Program-made: the position numbers and the translations under genes | The notes under the pieces: generated by a model | Told to the model about the DNA's origin: nothing | What the model saw: the letters and a program-made list of their open reading frames with translations, nothing else | The model's database searches: none | Origin: an uncultured Oscillospiraceae bacterium | Lineage (GTDB): Bacteria > Bacillota > Clostridia > Oscillospirales > Ruminococcaceae | Assembly (NCBI GenBank): GCA_958403605.1 | Contig: CATXYA010000167.1 | Location: forward strand, 1 to 5,165 | Length of the DNA stretch: 5,165 nucleotides | Direction of reading: 5' to 3' | Part shown: piece by piece, positions 1 to 5,165 of the stretch | Numbering within the stretch: position 1 is the stretch's first letter | Layout of the letters: every line of letters begins with the position of its first letter

Positions 1-314
1 ACGGCAAGGGCCATTATGGCATCCAGCCCTTCCGGGAGGGCGTGCGCTCGAACCGCTGGTTCTACAGCCTGTATGTATATGACGGGCATCCGCTGTCCCG
101 CGACGAGATCATCCAGCGGCTGAAGGCGGAAAAGATCCAGACGCGGCCCATCTGGGGGCTGATCCAGGACCAGGCCGATTACCCGAAAAACGAGGCCTAC
201 GGCACCGAGCTGGCCCGCCATTATCTGGATCGCATCATCAACCTGCCCTGCTCCACGGACCTGACCGAGGAGGACGCCCAGCGCGTGGTGGACGTGCTGC
301 TTTCGCTGGCGTGA
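1..314 (+). CDS. legC: LegC-type PLP-dependent sugar aminotransferase, C-terminal fragment (start outside window)
   Basis: This is the last 103 residues of a DegT/DnrJ/EryC1/StrS-family aminotransferase. The frame is open from base 3 and ends at TGA 312-314. The fragment runs from GKGHYGIQPFREG through WFYSLYVYDG, then a helix (SRDEIIQRLKAEKI), then QTRPIWGLIQDQ, and ends with LDRIINLPCSTDLTEEDAQRVVDVL. The RP-W-GLI and NLPCSTDLTEEDA stretches are typical of the LegC subgroup. LegC transfers an amino group from glutamate to C4 of a GDP-4-keto-6-deoxy-N-acetylhexosamine in the cytoplasm, using pyridoxal phosphate. The catalytic lysine lies in the missing N-terminal part, so activity cannot be judged. 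A GTG at 42 is an internal valine codon, not a start. The downstream PtmE, LegI and LegG genes support LegC over other family members. Substrate is inferred from this context; the family call is firm. Confidence 0.88.
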   Translation, partial: GKGHYGIQPFREGVRSNRWFYSLYVYDGHPLSRDEIIQRLKAEKIQTRPIWGLIQDQADYPKNEAYGTELARHYLDRIINLPCSTDLTEEDAQRVVDVLLSLA

Positions 315-321
315 CATTTTC

Positions 322-330
322 AGAAAGGGG
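322..330 (+). promoter_or_regulatory. Ribosome binding site AGAAAGGGG for the nucleotidyltransferase gene
   Basis: An extended Shine-Dalgarno sequence lies 7 bases before the ATG at 338. It decides the start. The alternative in-frame GTG at 311, which overlaps the legC stop, has no comparable site in front of it. The same nine bases recur before legG. Confidence 0.8.
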
Positions 331-337
331 ACTTCCC

Positions 338-1381
338 ATGCGTTTGGAAAACCTGATCCTGCCCCCGGAAAAAACCGTGCTGGAGGCCATGAAGCAGCTG
401 GACGAAACGGGCTGCAAGGTGTTGTTTTTGGCGCCGGAGGGCGTGCTGCAGGGCGTGCTGACGGACGGGGACGTGCGCCGCTATATCCTGCGCGGCGGCG
501 ACCTGGACGCCCCGGCCGGCGCAATGGCCAACCGCCGCCCCCACGCGCTGCCCGCCGCCAAAAAGGATGACGCCAAGCGCTATTTTAAGGCCTGGGGCGT
601 CAACGCCCTGCCGGTGGTGGACGCCGATGGGCGGCTGCTGGACGTGGTGTTCGCCTCCAAGATGGAGTGCGCCGTGCGCACCCAGGTGGACGCCCCGGTG
701 GTGATGATGGCGGGCGGCCTGGGCACGCGGCTGTATCCTTACACCAAAATTTTGCCCAAGCCCCTCATCCCCGTGGGGGAGCTGCCCATTGCCGAGCACA
801 TCATCCGCCGCTTCACCGACGCGGGCTGCAAGCGCTTCACGCTGGTGGTCAACTACAAAAAGGGCATGATCAAATCCTATTTCGGGGAGCTGGAAAAGGA
901 TTACGAGGTGGATTACGCCGACGAGGACACGCCCCTGGGCACCGGCGGCGGCCTCTCGCTACTGGCGGGCAGGCTGGACAAAACATTCTTTTTGACGAAC
1001 CGCGACATCCTGGTGGACGCCGATTTCGGCAAGCTGTACCGCTATCACAAGGAAAACGGCAACCAGATCACCATGGTGTGCTCGCTGAAGGATTACACCA
1101 TCCCCTACGGCGTGGTGGAGCATGAAAATGGCGTGCTGACGGGCATGAAGGAAAAGCCCCACATGAGCTTTTACATCAATACCGGCCTGTACGTGGTGGA
1201 GCCCGCGGTGCTGGACCTCATCCAGCCGGACACCTACACCCTGTTCACCGATGTCATCACCGCCGTGCAGGAGCGCGGGGGCCGCGTGGGCGTGTGGCCC
1301 GTCAGCGAGCAGAGCTGGATGGATATGGGCCAGCTGGAAGAGCTGGAAAATATGCGCCGCAAACTGGAAGATCAGGAGTGA
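338..1381 (+). CDS. ptmE: CBS-domain sugar-phosphate nucleotidyltransferase (PtmE-like, probable GlcN-1-P guanylyltransferase)
   Basis: This 347-residue protein starts at ATG 338, chosen for its ribosome binding site. Two CBS motifs come first (about residues 9-55, with GVLTDGDVRRYI at 39-50, and about 62-110). A nucleotidyltransferase domain of the GlmU/RmlA fold follows from 120 to the end. It shows the nucleotide-binding signature GGLGTRL (126-132), PKPLIPVG (140-147), TPLGTGGGL (198-206) and an INTGLYV core (280-286). CBS domains fused to this fold are the layout of Campylobacter PtmE, which makes GDP-glucosamine from GlcN-1-P and GTP as the entry step to legionaminic acid. CBS domains often bind adenylates, so allosteric control is possible. 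The metal-site region reads NRD (221-223), where I would expect NCD from memory of relatives. The gene sits between legC and legI, 23 bases after legC, ending just before legI. GTP specificity is inferred from family and context; a different nucleotide or sugar remains possible. Confidence 0.87.
   Translation: MRLENLILPPEKTVLEAMKQLDETGCKVLFLAPEGVLQGVLTDGDVRRYILRGGDLDAPAGAMANRRPHALPAAKKDDAKRYFKAWGVNALPVVDADGRLLDVVFASKMECAVRTQVDAPVVMMAGGLGTRLYPYTKILPKPLIPVGELPIAEHIIRRFTDAGCKRFTLVVNYKKGMIKSYFGELEKDYEVDYADEDTPLGTGGGLSLLAGRLDKTFFLTNRDILVDADFGKLYRYHKENGNQITMVCSLKDYTIPYGVVEHENGVLTGMKEKPHMSFYINTGLYVVEPAVLDLIQPDTYTLFTDVITAVQERGGRVGVWPVSEQSWMDMGQLEELENMRRKLEDQE
1374..1378 (+). promoter_or_regulatory. 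Ribosome binding site AGGAG for legI
   Basis: AGGAG lies at the end of the nucleotidyltransferase gene, 11 bases before the ATG at 1390, and the gap is purine-rich. Spacing is on the long side, but no better site exists. The frame is open upstream to 1294, but translation from there would be read out of the previous gene and lacks the conserved N-terminus. Confidence 0.6.
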
Positions 1382-1389
1382 GAGAGAAA

Positions 1390-2385
1390 ATGCCGATCCT
1401 CATCATCGCCGAGGCGGGCGTCAACCACAACGGGGACCTGGCCTGCGCCAAGCGCATGGCCCTGGCCGCCAAGGAGGCGGGCGCCGACATCGTGAAATAT
1501 CAGACGGCTGTGCCGGAGCTGGTCGTCAGCAAATTCGCCGAAAAAGCGGCTTATCAAAAGCAGCAGACCGGGGCGGGGGAGAGCCAGCTGGAAATGGTGC
1601 GCCGCATCCACTTCGGCTTTGAGGCCCACCGCGAGCTGAAGGAATACTGCGACGCCATTGGCATCCAGTACCTCTCCACGCCCTTCGACCTGTCCAGCGT
1701 GGATTTTTTGGCCACGCTGGACATGCCCGTGTGGAAGATCCCCTCGGGCGAGATCACCAACCTGCCATATCTGGAAAAAGTGGCGGCGCTTCATAAGCCC
1801 GTCATCCTGTCCACGGGCATGAGCACGCTGGCCGAGGTGGAGGACGCCCTCAGCATCTTGGAGGCGGGCGGCACCGAGGACATCACGCTGCTGCACTGCA
1901 ACACCGAATATCCCACGCCCATGGCCGACGCCAACCTACTGGCGATGCTGGACCTGGCCGAGACCTTCGGCCTGCCCGTGGGTTATTCCGACCACACGCT
2001 GGGCATCGAGGCGGACATCGCCGCCGCGGCGCTGGGCGCCACGGTGCTGGAAAAGCACTTCACCCTGGACAAGACCATGGAGGGGCCGGACCACAAGGCC
2101 AGCCTGGAGCCAAACGAGTTGGCGGCTATGGTGCGCGCGGTGCGCAATGTGGAATTGGCGCTGGGCGACGGCAAAAAGCACGTCACCGAGAGCGAGGCCA
2201 AAAACAAGCCCATCGCCCGCAAAAGCATCGTGGCGCGGCGGGCCATCCGCGCGGGGGAGGCGTTCACCGAGGAAAACCTGACGGTGAAGCGGCCCGGCGA
2301 CGGCATTTCGCCCATGCGTTGGCACGAGGTGCTGGGGCAGACGGCGAAGCGCGATTTTGAAGAGGACGAAACGATCACGCTGTGA
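1390..2385 (+). CDS. legI: N,N'-diacetyllegionaminic acid synthase (NeuB family)
   Basis: This 331-residue cytoplasmic enzyme has the usual length for the family. It would condense 2,4-diacetamido-2,4,6-trideoxymannose with phosphoenolpyruvate to give N,N'-diacetyllegionaminic acid. The start at ATG 1390 puts the conserved IIAEAGVNHNGD at residues 5-16, as in the family. The TIM barrel (about 1-265) carries KYQT (36-39), STPFD (96-100), KIPSGEITNLPYL (116-128), STGMST (141-146), LLHCNTEYP (167-175), GYSDHTLG (198-205) and LEKHFT (220-225). H202 and H223 match the metal-binding histidines of NeuB enzymes. A SAF (antifreeze-like) domain follows from about 278 to the end, with ARRAIRAGE at 282-290. 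KIPSGEITN favours LegI: NeuB sialic acid synthases usually have KIGSGE here, and PseI differs again. The gene lies 8 bases after the nucleotidyltransferase stop. All key motifs are intact. Confidence 0.93.
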   Translation: MPILIIAEAGVNHNGDLACAKRMALAAKEAGADIVKYQTAVPELVVSKFAEKAAYQKQQTGAGESQLEMVRRIHFGFEAHRELKEYCDAIGIQYLSTPFDLSSVDFLATLDMPVWKIPSGEITNLPYLEKVAALHKPVILSTGMSTLAEVEDALSILEAGGTEDITLLHCNTEYPTPMADANLLAMLDLAETFGLPVGYSDHTLGIEADIAAAALGATVLEKHFTLDKTMEGPDHKASLEPNELAAMVRAVRNVELALGDGKKHVTESEAKNKPIARKSIVARRAIRAGEAFTEENLTVKRPGDGISPMRWHEVLGQTAKRDFEEDETITL

Positions 2386-2393
2386 GAAAGGGG
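2385..2393 (+). promoter_or_regulatory. Ribosome binding site AGAAAGGGG for legG
   Basis: These nine bases are identical to the site before the nucleotidyltransferase gene. They begin on the last base of the legI stop codon, 9 bases before ATG 2403. The site favours ATG 2403 over the in-frame GTG at 2382, which would place it inside the coding region. Confidence 0.75.
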
Positions 2394-2402
2394 CGCAAAG
2401 GG

Positions 2403-3590
2403 ATGGAGCGCAAGACGCTGTGCGTCGTCACGGGCACGCGGGCCGAGTACGGCCTGCTGCGCCCCGTGCTGCAAAAGCTGGCGGCCAGCAGCCGCATCGA
2501 GACGCGGCTGGCGGTCACGGGGGCGCACCTGTCCCCGGCCTTCGGCGAGACGGTGCGGGAGATCGAGGCCGACGGCCAGCCCATCCACGCGCGCATCGAT
2601 ATTTTGAAGTTCGGCACCGGCAGCGCCGAGGCCATGGCGCGCACGGTGGCCTACGCCATCGAGGCCTTCACGGAGTATTTTGTCCGGCACCGCCCGGACG
2701 CGGTGCTGGTGCTGGGCGACCGGTATGAGATCTTCGCCGTGGGCGTGGCGGCGGCCCTGCTGCGCATCCCGCTGGCGCATATCTCCGGCGGCGACGTCAC
2801 CCGGGGCGCGGCGGACGATTGGTTCCGCCACTGCCTCACCAAGATGGCCAGCCTGCATTTCCCCTCCTGCGAAGAATACGCGCGCCGCGTCATCCGCATG
2901 GGGGAGGACCCGGCCACTGTGGAAAATGTGGGCGGCCTGGGGGACGAAAACCTGCGCCGGATGCAGCTTTTGAGCCGCGGCGCGCTGGCACAGAGCCTGG
3001 GGCTGGACTTGTCCCGGCCCTACGTGCTGGTGACCTACCACCCCGAGACAGCCTCCGGGGAGGACCCGGTGGCCCAGTTCGATTCGCTGTGGAACGCGCT
3101 GGCGGACCAGGACGTTTTTTTACTGCTGACGAAAGCCAACGCCGACGCGGGCGGCGCGGCCATCAACGCCCGCATGGACGCGCTGTGCGCCGCCCACCCG
3201 GAAAAGGCCGCGGCCTTTCCCAGCCTGGGCGTGCTGCGCTACCTCTCGGCCATGAAGTACTGCGCCGCCGTCATCGGCAACTCCTCCTCCGGCGTGGTGG
3301 AGACGCCCAGCCTGGGCGTGCCCGCCGTCAACATCGGCCAGCGCCAGGCGGGGCGCATTTTGTGTGAAAACGTGCTGTGCTGCGCCGCGGACGAGGATTC
3401 CATCCGCCGCGCCGTGGAGACGGCGCTGACGCCCGCGTTCCGGCAAAAGGCCGCCGGGGCTGTCAGCCCCTACAACGGCGGCGACACCTCGGGCCGCATC
3501 GTGCGGCGGCTGGAAGCCTTTTTGGACAGCCCGCAGCTGGGGCAGCCCAAATGCTTTTACGACGGGGAGGACGGCGCATGGACACCATAA
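2403..3590 (+). CDS. legG: GDP-sugar hydrolysing 2-epimerase (LegG/NeuC family)
   Basis: This 395-residue protein belongs to the NeuC/WecB family with a GT-B fold. LegG removes GDP from GDP-2,4-diacetamido-2,4,6-trideoxyglucose and inverts C2, giving the manno-configured hexose used by LegI. Visible motifs are GTRAEYGLLRPVL (11-23), GDRYEIF (105-111), HISGGDVTRGAADDW (126-140), VGGLGDENL (176-184), TYHPE (211-215), GNSSSGVVETPSLG (292-305) and SPYNGGDTSGRI (355-366). These cover both Rossmann-like halves and the nucleotide-binding region. The Glu I would expect after Gly-Gly in NeuC relatives is Asp (D131), a conservative change. After FLDS (373-376) the protein runs on in a short tail that overlaps the next gene's binding site and first 13 bases. 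Choosing LegG over NeuC (UDP-GlcNAc) rests on the PtmE, LegC and LegI neighbours. An in-frame T-TTT-TTA heptamer sits at 3116-3122. Confidence 0.9.
   Translation: MERKTLCVVTGTRAEYGLLRPVLQKLAASSRIETRLAVTGAHLSPAFGETVREIEADGQPIHARIDILKFGTGSAEAMARTVAYAIEAFTEYFVRHRPDAVLVLGDRYEIFAVGVAAALLRIPLAHISGGDVTRGAADDWFRHCLTKMASLHFPSCEEYARRVIRMGEDPATVENVGGLGDENLRRMQLLSRGALAQSLGLDLSRPYVLVTYHPETASGEDPVAQFDSLWNALADQDVFLLLTKANADAGGAAINARMDALCAAHPEKAAAFPSLGVLRYLSAMKYCAAVIGNSSSGVVETPSLGVPAVNIGQRQAGRILCENVLCCAADEDSIRRAVETALTPAFRQKAAGAVSPYNGGDTSGRIVRRLEAFLDSPQLGQPKCFYDGEDGAWTP
3564..3571 (+). promoter_or_regulatory. Ribosome binding site GGGGAGGA for the membrane protein gene
   Basis: A strong purine site inside the 3' end of legG lies 6 bases before ATG 3578. 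It fixes the start of the overlapping gene and suggests translational coupling to legG. Confidence 0.75.
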
Positions 3591-4195
3591 AGGACATGCT
3601 GGACACGCTGCGCCGCGCCTGGGCGCGCCAGAACATCGAGGCGCCGGATTTCTTCGGGCCTTACCTCACCAAGGCCCTGCGCCTGGCGCTGACGGCCCTG
3701 CCCATTTTTGCGGTGCTGCTGTTGGTGCTCGCCGTGCTGGCGCTGGTGCACAAAGAATCCCGCAAGCTGGCGGCCGTGGGCGTCACCTTCGCCGTGGTGC
3801 TGGGGCTGAACCTGTGGGCTTATTGGCCCCGGCCCGTGGTGGCCCCCGGCCAGACGGTGCAGAGCGTGGACCTGCGCACCCGCGTGCCGGGCAAGGGGGA
3901 AAAGACGATCGCCTTGTCCCCGGCCCAGCAAAGGCAGCTGCTGGCGCTGCTGGAAGAGACGAAATGCCGCCCCGGCACGGCGGACGAGTTGCCCTATGCG
4001 GGCTACGGCCAAACGTTCCGCATTTTTTTACAGACGGAGAAGGGGACGGTGTGCTTGTACGCGGCGCCGGACGAGGGCTGCCGCTACACCGATCTGGAGG
4101 ACGCCCTTGTCTATCCCGTGACGGGCTACCGCTCGTTTTACACCGCGCTGAAAGCGCTGGGGGCCGAATTTGCGCCCGCATTGATGGAGGAATAG
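3578..4195 (+). CDS. Small membrane protein with two predicted membrane segments and a soluble C-terminal domain, function unknown
   Basis: I do not recognise a family for this 205-residue protein. Residues 1-33 are polar and charged. Two hydrophobic stretches follow (about 36-57, ALRLALTALPIFAVLLLVLA at the core, and about 63-82), joined by a short basic loop (HKESRK, 58-63). The rest (about 85-205) is soluble and looks like a small alpha/beta domain: a helix LSPAQQRQLLALLEETK (113-129), then strands TFRIFLQ (146-152) and GTVCLYAAP (156-164), then a Tyr-rich end with TDLEDALVYPV and YRSFYTALKAL. The basic loop suggests it faces the cytoplasm with both ends outside, but charges are not decisive. 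The start is set by a strong binding site. The gene overlaps legG by 13 bases and is followed 3 bases later by the phosphoesterase. No signal peptide or lipobox is present. A heptamer T-TTT-TTA lies in frame at 4024-4030. That it is a real gene is well supported; its role is open. Confidence 0.82.
   Translation: MDTIKDMLDTLRRAWARQNIEAPDFFGPYLTKALRLALTALPIFAVLLLVLAVLALVHKESRKLAAVGVTFAVVLGLNLWAYWPRPVVAPGQTVQSVDLRTRVPGKGEKTIALSPAQQRQLLALLEETKCRPGTADELPYAGYGQTFRIFLQTEKGTVCLYAAPDEGCRYTDLEDALVYPVTGYRSFYTALKALGAEFAPALMEE
4186..4191 (+). promoter_or_regulatory. Ribosome binding site GGAGGA for the phosphoesterase gene
   Basis: The site lies within the last codons of the membrane protein gene, 7 bases before ATG 4199. 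Together with the 3-base gap between the genes it suggests coupled translation. Confidence 0.75.
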
Positions 4196-4198
4196 CCA

Positions 4199-5165
4199 AT
4201 GGAATGCCGTGTGGTACACGCCCATCTGCGGCCCGGCTGCCGCGTGCTGGCGGTCAGCGATATCCACGGCGCGCCGCAGCTGCTGCGCCGCGTGCTGGAC
4301 AAGCTGGACTACCGCCCCGGCCAGGACGCCCTGGTGCTGGTGGGGGATGTGACGGAAAAAGGGCCCGACAGCCTGGGCGCGCTGCGCCTGGCCATGGAGC
4401 TGGCGAAAAAGCCCAACGTGTGGGTGCTGCGGGGCAACTGCGACGGCCTGTTTTTCACGGAGGCGGAGCCGCAGCTGTCCCAGTGGCTGGCAAGCCGGGA
4501 CGACCTGCTGTTTTGGGAGCTGTGCCGCGCGCTGGGCATCAGCCGTGAGGCGGCGCTGGCGGACGCTGCCGGCGCGGCGGCGCGCTTTCGGGCGGAGTAC
4601 CCGGCGGAAATGGCCTTTTTGGAGGGCCTGCCGCACATTCTGGAGACGGAGGAATACCTGTTCGCCCACGCGGGCCTCTCGGCCTGGGCGGAGCCGGAAC
4701 AGCAGCAGGAGGAATTTGTGCTGGGGGCCCCGGCCTTTTACAAGACGGCCCCGGCGTTTCCGAAGCTTTTGACGGTGGGCCATTGGCCCGTGTGCAATTA
4801 CGGCGGCACAGTGTGCGATCTGGCCCCCCGGTACGACCCGGCGCGCCGGGTGCTTGCCATCGACGGCGGCAACGGCGTCAAGGAGGGCGGGCAGCTGAAC
4901 GGCGTGGCGCTGCAGGACGGCGTGTACCGGCGCTATGTGTGCGTGGACGGCCTGGGCCGCGCCCAGGTGCTGCGCCCGCAGAAGGAGAGCGAGACCAGCG
5001 TGTTCCTCTCCTGGCCGGACCTGGCGGTGGAGGTGCTGGCAGAGGGCGCGGAGAGCGTGCTGTGCGCCCATACGGCCACGGGAAGCACCTTCCGCGTACC
5101 GCCCCACCTGGTGGTGGCCGGGGAAAACGACGCGCGCCTGGCCGGAGATTATACCGATTACCGCC
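4199..5165 (+). CDS. PPP-like metallophosphoesterase with C-terminal extension (3' end outside window)
   Basis: The frame is open from ATG 4199 to the window edge, giving 322 residues. The N-terminal 240 residues carry the calcineurin-like motifs in order: SDIHG (20-24), GDVTEKGPDS (49-58), RGNCDG (78-83), HAGL (157-160), GHWP (194-197) and an IDGGNGVKEGG closing motif (221-231). Likely metal ligands are D21, H23, D50, N80, H157 and H195, a two-metal site. Family members hydrolyse phosphoproteins, dinucleoside polyphosphates or other phosphoesters; the substrate here cannot be read from sequence. The His of the usual GNHE/D motif is Cys (C81), as also in some YfcE-type enzymes. An insertion rich in Ala and Glu (about 84-145) lies between motifs. 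After about residue 240 comes a beta-rich region, with VEVLAEG and STFRVPPHLVV, that faintly resembles a bacterial SH3-like domain. No signal peptide is seen, so it is probably cytoplasmic. A phosphatase is not a required step of the legionaminate route with LegI, so the pairing is unexplained. Confidence 0.87.
   Translation, partial: MECRVVHAHLRPGCRVLAVSDIHGAPQLLRRVLDKLDYRPGQDALVLVGDVTEKGPDSLGALRLAMELAKKPNVWVLRGNCDGLFFTEAEPQLSQWLASRDDLLFWELCRALGISREAALADAAGAAARFRAEYPAEMAFLEGLPHILETEEYLFAHAGLSAWAEPEQQQEEFVLGAPAFYKTAPAFPKLLTVGHWPVCNYGGTVCDLAPRYDPARRVLAIDGGNGVKEGGQLNGVALQDGVYRRYVCVDGLGRAQVLRPQKESETSVFLSWPDLAVEVLAEGAESVLCAHTATGSTFRVPPHLVVAGENDARLAGDYTDYR

Noticed and set aside
315..337. Possible promoter or terminator between legC and the nucleotidyltransferase gene
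   Set aside because: The 23-base gap holds only the ribosome binding site. There is no hairpin with a T-run and no room for -35 and -10 elements.
1294..1389. N-terminal extension of LegI from ATG 1294
   Set aside because: It overlaps the nucleotidyltransferase coding region. The NeuB family starts a few residues before IIAEAG, matching ATG 1390.
1983..3041. 352-codon open frame on the minus strand opposite legI and legG
   Set aside because: It lies opposite two genes with full family motifs. Its translation is rich in His, Gln, Arg and Ala with no recognisable domain, as expected for the antisense of G+C-rich coding DNA.
3219..3320. Fifteen-base direct repeat CCCAGCCTGGGCGTG at 3219-3233 and 3306-3320
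   Set aside because: Both copies encode Pro-Ser-Leu-Gly-Val in legG with preferred codons. The second is the conserved family motif, so this looks like coincidence rather than a DNA repeat.
3377..3577. Upstream extension of the membrane protein reading frame inside legG
   Set aside because: The residues are Arg- and Gly-rich shadow sequence. A strong ribosome binding site precedes ATG 3578 instead.
3814..4548. Plus-strand open frame spanning the membrane protein and phosphoesterase genes
   Set aside because: It is out of frame with both well-supported genes, is dominated by Gly, Arg and Ala, and has no binding site. It is a shadow frame.
4028..5107. 359-codon open frame on the minus strand opposite the phosphoesterase
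   Set aside because: The plus strand carries all phosphoesterase motifs and a good ribosome binding site. The minus frame has low-complexity composition and no motif.
1..5165. tRNA, rRNA, CRISPR arrays, insertion sequences or phage genes
   Set aside because: Coding sequence on the plus strand fills nearly the whole window. I saw no spaced repeats, transposase motifs, inverted ends or tRNA-like cloverleaf sequence.

Overview
This window looks like a piece of a chromosome from a G+C-rich Firmicute, most likely a gut clostridium of the Oscillospirales type. That assignment is an inference. It rests on the strongly G/C-ending codons, the long extended Shine-Dalgarno sequences (AGAAAGGGG, GGGGAGGA, GGAGGA) that match a Firmicute 16S tail, and protein families common in that group. 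All recognised genes lie on the + strand, packed end to end with gaps of 23 bases or less or with overlaps. I see no promoter or terminator, so the window reads as the interior of one transcription unit that continues past both edges.

Positions 1-3590 hold four consecutive genes of a nonulosonic (sialic-acid-like) sugar pathway. They are the C-terminal end of a LegC-type aminotransferase, a CBS-domain nucleotidyltransferase of the PtmE type, a LegI-type synthase and a LegG-type hydrolysing 2-epimerase. In the known GDP-sugar route to N,N'-diacetyllegionaminic acid (worked out in Campylobacter), PtmE makes the GDP-amino-sugar, LegB (4,6-dehydratase) and LegC (aminotransferase) modify it, LegH acetylates it, LegG removes GDP and epimerises it, LegI condenses the hexose with phosphoenolpyruvate, and LegF activates the product with CTP. 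LegB, LegH and LegF are not in this window. LegB is most likely just upstream, and the others may be on either side.

Positions 3578-5165 hold two genes that I cannot place in that pathway. The first is a small protein with two predicted membrane segments and a soluble C-terminal domain; its start overlaps the end of legG. The second begins 3 bases after it. It is a PPP-like metallophosphoesterase with a GNCD motif in place of the usual GNHE/D, and a C-terminal extension cut off by the window end. Their tight coupling to the legionaminate genes is the least explained part of the window.

No RNA genes, mobile elements, CRISPR arrays or gene-free stretches above 25 bases were found. Many long antisense and alternative-frame open frames exist, but they are shadows created by the high G+C content.
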